A stretch of DNA of 64,000 bases from Allium sativum (lineage: Eukaryota > Streptophyta > Magnoliopsida > Asparagales > Amaryllidaceae): positions 245,676,427-245,740,426 of the forward strand of contig CM060910.1 of assembly GCA_030737875.1 (NCBI GenBank), written 5' to 3'. The notes beneath the pieces were generated by a model. The model did no database searches. It saw only the letters and a program-made list of their open reading frames with translations, and was not told the DNA's origin. How positions within the stretch are numbered: the stretch's first letter is position 1; every line of letters starts with the position of its first letter. Shown here piece after piece: positions 33,534 to 44,660 of this stretch. The position numbers were made by a program, and so were the translations under genes.

Positions 33534-33878
33534 CAGACGCTGCAGTTATTGAAGATGACTGTGCCTTGGAGATCGAAGACGAAGATTTGTATACATATTT
33601 GTCATATATAGGTATTTCTGCTGCTTATTATGTACATCTGTATATGTGTAACTCTGATATTCATTTGAATGTTATAACCAATGTATACATTTCAACTACT
33701 TTAACTGCTATTTATTTATTATATGTTGTCCTCCCGCTGTGAGATTCTGTGATTTGGTTTTTCCCTTCTTTCTTTCTTTTTCTTCTTTTTCCCAATAACT
33801 ACCTGCATTTGCGATTTGTTTAGGTCAACATGTGTGGTTTATTGTCGATTTGAACGGTCAAAAATTTGGGTTGTTACA

Positions 33879-34980
33879 TTTTCCGGTGGTCCCATACGCT
33901 CGCGCGACAGCACCCAAAACTTGGGTTTCGGAACCCTAAAACGCGAATTGCCACCCCCTCTGACCAATTTATGACTAGCGAACACCACGCCTAGCTTCCA
34001 AATGTCGATCTCCATCAAACCCACATCACCGATTCTTTGATTAGACCCAAAATCGAAAAGCCCCAATTCTAGCCTTTAGGGTTACGAATTTCAGAACTTT
34101 GACTGGCGATTTCCGGCCAAATATTTCACTGCATGTCGAAACGAATTGTAGATCTGGATTCTACTAGTCGAGAGCTTCGAATCGACATATAATACGATAG
34201 GGTTTTGAGAGATTTTATTTTGGGGTGAATTTTTGTTTTGAAATTAAGATTTAAAATTTATCTCTGCCATTAACGATGAAATTTTTGATGGTGAACATCA
34301 TAGGAAAAGAGAATGGGCTGATAAGAAGGAAGGGATTTATTTATATAGTTTATAGAAGGCCCAAAAGTTAAAACACTCAGTTATCAGCTTATAAGGATCT
34401 CGTTCACATTTTCTCTCGTACAACCAAACGGTAAGTCGGATTGTAACGCAAATTGAAATATTAGCATAATTCACCGTTCCGGTTCCGATGGCGCCAGTTT
34501 CGTCGAATTCCGATACAGTCGCCAAAACGGTTAAATTCTACAGTTAATTAATTAATAAAATATTCAATTTCTCAATTAACTGTTCAAATTCAATTTAAAT
34601 ATTGATAAAAATACATTTTAAAACAAATTATAACTTAAATGAAGTTTCCACATCGATTTTACGTATTTAAATTCCCAAATATGATTATTTGAATTTAAAT
34701 TTGGAATTTTAGTTATAACTTAACAGCTCAAAATTTTTACTATTTCCCAGCTTGAATTTGAATTTCAACTATAAACTAAATAATTCAAATGTATCTAATA
34801 AATAAATATAAATTTACAATTTACAATATTCTCTAAGCAACACTCATTTCCACATTCCTTATCTCGAGTCAACAAACTCATTGTTATCAAAACAACAAAA
34901 TTTGGTTTTATCTAATATTAGTCCATTTATAAATTTAAAAGTTGAAATTCAAATATACAGGAAAAATATGGGATGTTACA
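33879..34980 (-). repeat. D-LTR 5' part, inverted directly after a complete D LTR
   Basis: It is the reverse complement of about 29640-30740 and ends GGATGTTACA at 34980. It joins the end of the complete LTR at 33878 with no recognisable spacer beyond a few bases. It includes U3, the TATA region and part of the leader, so it may carry a promoter firing leftward. Confidence 0.85.
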
Positions 34981-35019
34981 TTACAATTTACAATATTCTC
35001 TAAGCAACACTCATTTCCA
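34981..35019. repeat. 39-base duplicate of nearby D-LTR sequence at a junction
   Basis: Exact copy of 34814-34852, in the same orientation, joined directly to the LTR end at 34980. It looks like a templated insertion made during end joining. Confidence 0.85.
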
Positions 35020-35098
35020 TTGTCAGGAAGTCATTGGTGGACAATTGTTTATTTAAATTTATGTATACATATGTATCAAACGCTCTAACTACGGTTCG
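35020..35098. other. Unplaced 79-base junction sequence
   Basis: It starts TTGTCAGGAAGTC and matches nothing else I can find in the window. It lies between the templated duplicate and a B LTR fragment. Confidence 0.4.
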
Positions 35099-35150
35099 TA
35101 GGAATCATCAAGTTGGAAACCCAAATCTCCAACACGTGCCACACGGTTTT

Positions 35151-35185
<35 letters not shown>

Positions 35186-35363
35186 GACATAATAGGATGG
35201 GGTATTATGCCGTCTAGGATTAATACATTTATTTGCGAAATGTTTTTTTCCCACACTATATATAATAATATGAAAAGAGGATTTTCCGTATGAAAGCATG
35301 CTTGGTTATCATAAGATAAACCTCGCCCATCTGGTGTGCGCTTGCATTGTGTGATGTGGGACG
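35099..35363 (+). repeat. B-LTR fragment with (TA)n run
   Basis: It matches 57120-57361 of the B LTR, ending at GTGATGTGGGACG, after which TAACT and then an A LTR start. The (TA)n run is at about 35152-35182. Confidence 0.8.
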
Positions 35364-35368
35364 TAACT

Positions 35369-38199
35369 TGTAACGACCTGGCATTTTGCGCGCTCCAAGC
35401 CGGTAATTAAACCAACTCGAACCGTTCAAAACGTCAGATTGTTTTGGCTTACACGGTTTAAAACAGAACAGACACAGAATCACAGAGTATAGTAGGTTGC
35501 AGCGGAATAAAAGTTTCATATAATATCAGAGTTGATACAAATTATTTGCACAGCGGAAAAAAAATATAATATATACATAATTTCATACATAGCTTTTAAA
35601 GAGTAAAACTTTACTTTTGTCGAGCTTGGTGCGTGTATGTCTCTACGTGCCGTCTTCATGTTCCTCTCCTCTTTGCAAGCTATAAACTTTAAGCCTGGAA
35701 CACTTAGGGCCTGACCCGAGTGTCCCATGCAAATTACATAAAACACCCGAGTCAGGATTAAACTTATTTCAAGTTAGCGCACTTCGATAAACACATAATA
35801 TAACTAGTTTAATCCTCCTAATAAATTAATTAGTTCGAGCATACCAATCCATGAAACTGTCGGGTATCATGTAACAAAGCAAAGAAGCATACGGTGCACA
35901 GCATATACTAAGAATAGGAGCATATGGGATACTACAGGGCAACTAGACATGTAAATGGCAAGGTGCGTAAGCTTAAACAAATCAAAACTGGCTCGCAGGG
36001 AGTAAGGTACAGCCGCAAGTCATGATCAAACAGTCAAACATTTTCTTGTTGTAAACTGAGAGGTGTAATACAAATAAATAACAAAGGCCACACATATCTT
36101 GGAAAGGCACTTGTCTGGTCATAAAGTCATATACATGTGTGGCGTTAACTTCCTTAATACATGGAGACAACTTGTAATATATGTATAACAAAGATGGCTT
36201 AGTAAGACTATGCAGGTCAAAGAACCCATGCCATAAGCAATCAATAAAGCCTAATTCTCCAAGTTGCTTAGGTGTAATTTCTTAGTGGACTAAGATGAAA
36301 GGTCCAGTCAAGGCACAAAAGTTTTACAAGCAAACTGTTCTCCTATCATGTGGTTTCATACAAGATCACCTAAATAGCATATCAATGAATATGTAGAGGG
36401 GTTCGTACTTGAATTAACATGTTAAAAAGAAACATTATTTGGCAGCCTTCATAGAAGCGTCAGCAAAAGCATGCGTGATTCCATTATGTGGAACATATAT
36501 GTATGAAAATGTTCAATTCAAGGTGCAAAAATATATCCTTGTTCAAAACAGGAACATGCATGCATCCATACTATACCATGCAAGTTATGGCATCCCTTTA
36601 TGTTACATAAATGTAAGGTGTGGACCTATGACAGGGGATCTTAAGCCCAACCAATACAGAATATAAATGTGTACATAACAGGACAGTGAGACACACAAGC
36701 AACGAAAACATACGACGACTAAGAATGAGTGGTTATTACCAAATATATCGCTTGCATGTGGCTGTGTATAGGGTGTAAGGGATAATAGAGTTTTTAAGTG
36801 GTGCAAAATATAACAAGTGCTGCAGGACACTTTAAGTTGATCAAGAAATGGCCCCATGTGTACACTTTGATTTATGAACCTGCACTCAATCACACCTCAC
36901 ACGCCATACTTAATTTGTAGTCACGCACTTAACTGGTTTCCACGCCCTATGCACAACAGTGCTAAACATACAGGGTAAATGTTTAACTTTCGGACAAAGA
37001 GGACACAGCGAATAATAGTGACGGGATACTATGAATTAACAGAACAAAGTGATGTCTCAGCTTCACAGGAAGCAAGTGAACCATAACCGGAAATCAATGG
37101 AACGACTGAAAACAGTAGACAACCAACCCACAAACCAAATATATTTGGTGAAACCGAATTGGCAACTTGAAGGAAAGTTTAAATCTGTAAGAAACTTACA
37201 TTCGGTCGGCGGAACTGGAGCAGACAGAGGCGCCTTGGCTTGGCTGAGCTAGAATAACTGCTACAGGTAGCAGAGGGGACTGAACGGCGGGCGGAAGCAG
37301 GAGGGTTCTGGTAGCGAAAGCGGCGGTTCAAAGCTCAAGGGAGGTCACAGACCTTGGTGACGCAGGGACGGAGGCTTCGGTGGGTTCACGATGGCGGCCG
37401 CACAGCGAGACGGCTGAAGGCGGAGCACAAGATGAAGGCGTCGCCACAGATTTCGATTTGAGAGAAAAAGGCTCAGCCTTTGCTTGATTTTTGAGAGAAC
37501 CAAAGATTTGATTTAGGGAATTAGAGAGTAACGGCTGCGAAAGTATACAGAGGAGAGGGGTTGTTTGTTCAGTGGAAAGGGAAAGGGTACGCTGTTTTTA
37601 GTAAGGAAGGAGAGAGGACGCGTGGATAAAAGGGGACACGCGGAGCAAACCAGAGGCCACGCGTTAAAACCAAACATGAGAACGAACAAGTGTTATTAAA
37701 CTACATAGATGCAAACAAAATACAAGTATATTTCATACCTTTTCCAAATATAAATTCTATTAAGACCAAGTTCAACCAATAAATTTATTTCAAATTCACT
37801 TATAACTCTCAAGAAAAATTGAAAAGCAACTTTAAAATTTTCCAAACCATATACTCAAAATAATTATAAAAATATATATTAATATCATATAAAATTTTGA
37901 TAAACATCTCAAATTTAAAAATCCTCTAACAATGAATAAATATCAATTAGTTTCAACATCACTAATATTAAATTTAGCAAAATATTTAAACGGGTATAAA
38001 AGAAAATTTAGTTTATACATACAAAAATTTGACAACTTTTATATAAATTTACAAACATTACCATTTTAAAAGCAAACTCTTCGTCCGGAATAGCTATATG
38101 TCCAAATTTTACGTCTAAATCTAAATACAAATATAAATTTTAAAGTTGAAACTTAATTTTAATTATGTTTTAAATATTGAAATTTTCTGGGCCGTTACA
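35369..38199 (-). repeat. 3' LTR of A element, complete (2831 bp)
   Basis: It starts TGTAACGACCTGG and ends GGCCGTTACA. It carries the hairpin (35710-35756), splice-donor-like GTAAGT (37194-37199 on the minus strand), a GC-rich leader (37200-37560) and four U3 boxes (37617-37693). Positions 37620-37665 are rich in ACGCG-type CpG sites. Confidence 0.88.
37617..37693 (-). promoter_or_regulatory. Four ACGCGT/ACACGC-type boxes in A LTR U3
   Basis: Boxes at 37617 (GGACGCGT), 37634 (GGACACGCGG), 37655 (GGCCACGCGT) and 37684 (GAACAAGTGT) match the order seen in the other A LTRs. They lie directly upstream of the pyrimidine-rich leader on the sense strand. Confidence 0.5.
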
Positions 38200-39627
38200 A
38201 TCTCCCACACTTAAAGCTTTTCGTCCTCGAAAAGGAGGGATCGAAAATGAAAACAAAGTATGAAATAATTTCACCGACTCAACAACCCGCTTTTATTTCA
38301 AATCATTTGAAATACTACACATTTCTTTCATATAGCGAATAATACTTCACTTCGGGATTTCAAAACAAATCGCTTTCAAAACTTCAATCATATTATGATA
38401 AAATCATATCAACAAATATGTTCCATTTCCTCGAGAAGTTCTTCCCATGACAAGGTTACTCGAGAACGACCTATCGCACGAAATAGTATATATATATGAC
38501 GTCTCTCCTTTCCCCGGAGCCGACCATCATAAGGACTCAAAAATCCCAAATCACACACACCCTTTCTTTAGTCACGGGTTACCCAATTCCATGGTTCATA
38601 TCAAATCATTTCATATCCCGAAGGTATAAATCATTTTGCAACAATAATTCGCAAATACTTTCAATCATAATATTGTTGTTTTTCAAAACATTTCAAATAT
38701 CGGGATTCAAGTCGTCGAAATTTCCTTTTGTTTATAAACCACTTTTATAAACTATATCATATCCAAGTATTTGGAAAACAAGTTCAATCAATACGATTTT
38801 CTTCATACTTCTCAAATCAAGTAAGCTTTTCAAATTTCCAAACTAAAAACTTCACAAATCATTCGTAGAAATCGTATTTAAACTCTTTAGATCAAATTTT
38901 ATATAATCGAATTATCTTCCTTTCAAAACATTAGTTCCAAAATAATTCAAGACATATTTGGAAATCCTTTACACAAAAATGCAGGACCAGATAATCATTC
39001 TCATTTCAAATATCATGTCTTGTCGGCAAGGTTACATTTTCAACTAGTCGAGAGAAAAACTCTTGAAACATTTCTATAAAATACCATCACGCTTCCGCTA
39101 CGCACTCTGATTAAGCATATGTATGTATATCCGATGCATACATGGATCCAAGTATTGCAGTTCAATCATGGAATACTCAATTTTTTTTCTTCGCTAGTTA
39201 ATTCTTATTTCAAAAACTCATTTTCTTTGCCTCGCAAGCGATTACTTGCTAAGTAATTTACGTCCGATTCAACCATTTTCATTACACTTTAATTTCTCTC
39301 CAAATCAAAAGTTTCTGAATGAACTACATCGTTATATGTATCTTCCATAAAGTTTCGAAACTTCCATTTCAATTATCTTGAAATTTTCTTTTAATTTCCC
39401 TTATAATTCCAAACACTCAGCGAACGACTTCGAGAAACCTTCTTCGCAAAGAGCCTAAAGAAGTTTTATTTTCGAAAATATTTCTTTTAAAATATTCTAT
39501 TTCCAAATCTTCTTTAAAAATACTTTATTTTCGAAAATCCTTTCAAAAATATTTATTCTTCGAAATCCGCTGATTCTAGTGTCAATTCCACCTTAAACCG
39601 GATAAGCCAAGCTTTGTATGAACCAAA
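38200..39627 (-). other. Non-coding internal region of A element
   Basis: It begins with the purine tract complement (38200-38217) and pre-PPT hairpin (38217-38234). It is AT-rich and homologous to 47705-49444, best in its first 700 bases. Overlapping frames of 60 and 84 codons (38447-38629, 38496-38750) recur at 47902-48138 and 48005-48259. They are antisense to the element, so I do not call them genes. Confidence 0.8.
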
Positions 39628-39639
39628 GCTCTGATACCA
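39628..39639 (-). other. Primer binding site (tRNA-iMet) of A element
   Basis: The minus strand reads TGGTATCAGAGC, three bases (AGT on that strand) from the LTR edge at 39643. Confidence 0.9.
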
Positions 39640-39642
39640 ACT

Positions 39643-41384
39643 TGTAACGACCTGGCATTTTGCGCGCTCCAAGCCGGTAATTAAACCAACTTGAACCGTT
39701 CAAAACGTCAGATTGTTTTGGCTTACATGGTTTAAAACAGAATAGACACAGAATCACAGAGTATAGTAGGTTACAGCGGAATAAAAGTTTCATATAAATA
39801 GCAGAGTTGATACAAATTATTTGCACAGCGGAAAAAAATTATGATATATACATAATTTCATACATAGCTTTTAAAGAGTAAAACTTTACTTTTGTCGAGC
39901 TTGGTGCGTGTATGTCTCTACGTGCCGTCTTCATGTTCCTCTCCTCTTTGCAAGCTATAAACTTTAAGCCTGGAACACTTAGGGCCTGACCCGAGTGTCC
40001 CATGCAAATTACATAAAACACCTGAGTCAGGATTAAACTTATTTCAAGTTAGCGCACTTCGATAAACACCTAATATAACTAGTTTAATCCTCCCAATAAA
40101 TTAATTAGTTCGAGCATACCAATCCATGAAACCGCCGGGTATCATGTAACAAAGCAAAGAAGCATACGGTGCACAGCATATACTAAGAATAGGAGCATAT
40201 CGGATACTACAGGGCAACTAGACATGTAAATGGCAAGGTGCGTAAGCTTAAACAAATCAAAACTGGCTCGTAGGGAGTAAGGTACAGCCGCAAGTCATGA
40301 TCAAACAGTCAAACATTTTCTTGTTGTAAACTGAGAGGTGTAATACAAATAAATAACAAAGGCCACACATATCTTGGAAAGGCACTTGTCTGATCATAAA
40401 GTCATATACATGTGTGGCGTTAACTTCCTTAATACATGGAGACAACTTGTAATATATGTATAACAAAGCTGGCTTAGTAAGACTATGCAGGTCAAAGAAC
40501 CCATGCCATAAGCAATCAATAAAGCCTAATTCTCCAAGTTGCTTAGGTGTAATTTCTTAGTGGACTAAGATGAAAGGTCCAGTCAAGGCACAAAAGTTTT
40601 ACAAGCAAACTGTTCTCCTATCATGTGGTTTCATACAAGATCACCTAAATAGCATATCAATGAATATGTAGAGGGGTTTGTACTTGAATTAACATGTTAA
40701 AAAGAAACATTATTTGGCAGCCTTCATAGAAGCGTCAGCAAAAGCATGCGTGATTCCATTATGTGGAACATATATGTATGAAAATGTTCAATTCAAGGTG
40801 CAAAAATATATCCTTGTTCAAAACAGGAACATGCATGCATCCATACTATACCATGCAAGTTATGGCATCCCTTTATGTTACATAAATGAAAGGTGTGGAC
40901 CTATGACAGGTGATCTTAAGCCCAACCAATACAGAATATGTGTACATAACAGGACAGTGAGACACACAAGCAACGAAAACATACGACGACTAAGAATGAG
41001 TGGTTATTACCAAATATATCGCTTGCATGTGGCTGTGTATAGGGTGTAAGGGATAATAGAGTTTTTAAGTGGTGCAAAATATAACAAGTGCTGCAGGACA
41101 CTTTAAGTTGATCAAGAAATGGCCCCATGTGTACACTTTGATTTATGAACCTGCACTCAATCACACCTCACACGCCATACTTAATTTGTAGTCACGCACT
41201 TAACTGGCTTCCACGCCCTATGCACAACAGTGCTAAACATACAGGGTAAATGTTTAACTTTCGGACAAAGAGGACACAACGAATAATAGTGACGGGATAC
41301 TATGAATTAACAGAACAAAGTGATGTCTCAGCTTCACAGGAAGCAAGTGAACCATAACCGGAAATCAATGGAACGACTGAAAAC
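39643..41384 (-). repeat. 5' LTR of A element, truncated
   Basis: It matches 35369-37113 almost base for base, then stops at GACTGAAAAC. The missing 1.09 kb is the leader, promoter and U3, so this copy cannot start its own transcription. Confidence 0.88.
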
Positions 41385-41608
41385 TTAAATCTTCAGGAAA
41401 AAATGAATTGAATAGTAAACTTTGGTTGCTTCGTGGTTTAATAAAAGTGATGTCTTATAATTGATAATTGTATAGTAAAGTGAATAGTAAAAGTTTATAA
41501 AACTTGGTTTAAAAAGAAAAACTTAGGAAAGAATGAATAGTAAACAAAACTTAAATCATTTCACTTTTATTCGGAATAATACCTTAATTATAAGACAGAA
41601 CCTCCACT
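41385..41608. other. Filler patchwork with GAATAGTAAA words
   Basis: This 224-base segment at the truncation point repeats GAATAGTAAA, AAACTTGGTTTAA and TTAAATC. It shares its vocabulary with the filler at 52397-52870, including TATAAGACAGAACC. ATTCGGAATAATA here is the complement of the start of the segment copied from 26157. It looks stitched from short templates. Confidence 0.65.
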
Positions 41609-44600
41609 TGTAACGACCCGACATTTTGACCGCTCCAAGCCGGTAATTAAACCAACTCGAAACGCTCAAAACGACAGATTGTTTTGGCTTACACGGTTTA
41701 AAACAGAACAGACACAGAATCACAGAGTACAAATATTGCAGCGGAATAAATTTTATAGAAATATCAGAGTTTACATAAAAGATTTTACACAGCGGAAGAA
41801 TATTTAAAACATGTACATAAATTTTCAAAAGAACAAAAATTACATTTTTCGTCGAGCGTTGCGCGAGCGGGCGTCTTTACGTCTCGTCTTCACGTTCCTC
41901 TCCTCTTTTGCGAGCTGAACTCTAAGCCTGGAACACTTAGGACCTGACCCGAGTGTCCCATGCAAAATACACAAAACACCCGAGTCAGGATTAAACTTAT
42001 TTCAAGTAAGTAAACTTCGACAAACACGTAATATAATTGTTTAATCCTACAAATTAATAAATGATTTTGATCATAATAACCCACGAACTTATCAAACATG
42101 GACTGGAATATTTGCATGCAACAATACAAGGAAGGTGATGGCAAAAGGAAATGCAGTAAGTCAAAACAAACAGCCCAGACGTTACAATGAAAAACTCATC
42201 ATCTTACTGAAAGTTGGCGTGGATTCTTTAGTTGTGCACAGGTAAATCAAAAGCACTTTTCTTTCACATATTGTAACGTTTAAATGCGTGAGCCATGCAT
42301 GCATGTTTCATAAATGGGTAAGATCATAATTAATTAAACTTTCTACAGCATAAGCAGCTAAAAGGCATATAAACTTGCCCCTGATTGAACAACCGATAAA
42401 AATTTCCATCCAAATTCTTTTTCTAAAATGACACGATAATTATTTCAATGTAGTAAAATATGCCTATGCGTTTATGCGGTCAAGGGATGGTAAAATCTTT
42501 CCATAGGCTATGTAACACACATGTAGTGTTAAGGGGATTAAATAACTACAGGTGCATGAATCCCAATGGCAAATAGGAAGAGGTTTCCTTGTAGTTGTCT
42601 CATGCAGCAAAGGAAAAAGGGTTCATTCATAGCAGAGGTTGTTACACACTCCTGAATCATATATGTGAAATACACACCCCGTGCACCATACTCACACACC
42701 CACTGTGTGCATACTCTTTTACACACGCATGGGAACACATGCATGCACTACACACCAAGATATAATACGCTCACATGCATATACTAACCCGTATACACTC
42801 AACACATAAATATTTATATTCACTCACACATGCAGAAATGTAAGCCAAGGACAAAATAACTTATGGTGTGCACGTATTCTATTATTTTAAATTTCCTTCA
42901 CATTGTCACAAATTCTTCAACACAGTGGCCTTCATTTGGGTGCAGTCAGTTAATGAAAACATAGTAGGAAACAATGTGTAAATATGTTAACAGTATATGC
43001 AATCCCACTGATACAAATCAAAAAGATATAGTCTACAAAATCATTAAAAATAAGTGCATTCTCCATACTTAAAGCATGCAAAACCGTCAAGCACTAAACC
43101 TCAAATTTTAGAACCTAAGCTTTTGTTCATATAAATTTAAGTCGAGCTCAGAAACTTCCCAACTAGCGATCAGTTTCAAAGAAACAGCAATTAGATTAAT
43201 TTGTTTAATACGCAGTTATAATAGAAACTGGTTAGGGTGACTTAATTTAAATATGTGATTAAATTTTCCAAATTCTTCATTTTCAGTCTTGGTTGAGGTT
43301 CTCACCCTTGATTTTTACCCCTTTTTCTAAATTGTCTTCTCATATAGGATTTTATAATCATGATAAACATTAGCTTAAAACCCATTCGATCACACACTGG
43401 TTTGCAAGGGAGAAAAGCCCCAGGTGAAACATGCACGACATGTAACAGCAAGGTATCAAGGCCTAGCAGCAAAAAGAAGTTATATCCGAACAAGTATGTG
43501 CGCTAATCTCACTTCAAAACCAAACAACTAAAATCAAAATTTGTGACCAAGACAGCCAATGACAAACATAGTAGCAACTAGCCCAACAATTATACCTAGT
43601 GAAAGCGAAATTTACAACTTGTCAACAAGTTTAAAATCGTAAGTTAGACTTACGTTTAATCGCGATTGCGGACAGTGGAGCTGGCAGCAGCGCTGTTCGG
43701 TTTACTGGAACGGTGTTGAGTCAGGCTACAACTTCTATCTTGCGTAAGGAGTAAGACGCTGCAGCAGTGATGGACGATGGCGGAACAAATTTTGGGAGGA
43801 AGACACATCAGCGGTTCAGGTTCAAGCTTCAGCAAGGAGAGGGAAAGTCGGTTGGAAAGCCTGTAGGTGGTTGGAGCTACAACTGGTAGGAACGTGAGGT
43901 GGAACTGATTTGGGTTTGAAGGTTCGGAGCTGCGGTTTAGGTGGCGTCAACTTCAGGCGAGGATGGAGCCAAAACAGCACGGCAAGGGAAAAGGCGCAAT
44001 CTTTTTGGGAAAGAAGAGGCCAAGGCGAATCGGCGGAGGAAGGGACGATGGCAGCAGGCCATTGATTTCTTGAGCCGATTTGTGGAGATAAATTGATTTG
44101 GCAGAAACTAATTTGGGGGAAAAATGAAATGAACGAGGCCAGAAATGAGGAATAAATGGAAAGAGCACGGTGATAGAAGGGACACGGGTTTGAACTAAGA
44201 GGGGAACACGTGGAAAAGCTCAGAACAAAGAATACAGGTGTTGCAAACGAACGATATATCAAGGACAAGTGTTAAAATGTTGTTTTATTTTTTTAGTAGA
44301 TAATAATTTATATGAATACATCAAAATTCAAACTAATACAAGATTATAATAAATCTCAAGGTTAAATTAAACCCAAATTTAACTAAACAATCTATTCAAA
44401 TTCAAGTTAAATTGAAAAATCAAATACATAATTTCTAAAATATTCAATTGGCTTTAAAATATTGTTAACGTTTAAATCAAAACATTTACATTGAAAAATC
44501 CATTTACAAAAGATTTTTTATTTTTTTTTATTTTAAAAGCAAAACCAAGTTTAAAAGAGTTAAAAAAATCAAGATTTTATATCGAAAATATTTATTTTAA

Positions 44601-44657
44601 AAGTTAAATCTTAATTTTAAACATATTTTAAACATCGAAATTTTCTGGGCCGTTACA
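41609..44657 (-). repeat. A-family LTR, complete, first of a tandem pair (3049 bp)
   Basis: TGTAACGACCC to GGCCGTTACA, with hairpin 41943-41989, splice-donor-like GTAAGT (43648-43653, minus) and U3 boxes 44179-44272. On the minus strand its end is followed by AGTGG, the spacer and first three bases of a primer site, then the match stops at filler. A 148-codon frame over leader and boxes (43822-44268) recurs in the next LTR but overlaps the promoter and is not convincing. Confidence 0.88.
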
Positions 44658-44660
44658 ACT

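Larger units (their letters stand above)
29640..33878 (+). repeat. Complete D-family LTR (4239 bp)
   Basis: It starts TGTAACATCCC after a purine tract and ends GGTTGTTACA. U3 holds a TATATAAATAAA box (30274-30285). The leader is GC-rich (about 30480-30950) and ends at a weaker donor-like AAAG|GTGACT (31146-31155). The middle is AT-rich with a (TTA)n run. Near the 3' end are the wobble hairpin (33483-33533) and an AACTCTGAT word. Frames up to about 84 codons in the leader are in competing frames and strands. It is the only full-length D copy here. Confidence 0.85.
35369..41384 (-). mobile_element. A-family LARD-like element with truncated 5' LTR
   Basis: On the minus strand it has a truncated 5' LTR (41384 to 39643), primer site, 1.4-kb non-coding internal region, purine tract and complete 3' LTR (38199 to 35369). 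It encodes no gag or pol, so it is non-autonomous. The two LTRs are nearly identical over their shared part, implying a young insertion. The right end is cut by filler at 41385, so no target duplication can be checked. Confidence 0.85.

Noticed and set aside
43822..44268. 148-codon reading frame, repeated at 46873-47319, as a possible gene
   Set aside because: Both copies lie in the leader and promoter of near-identical tandem LTRs. The frame overlaps the U3 boxes, is Ser/Pro/Phe-rich by composition, and has no recognisable domain.
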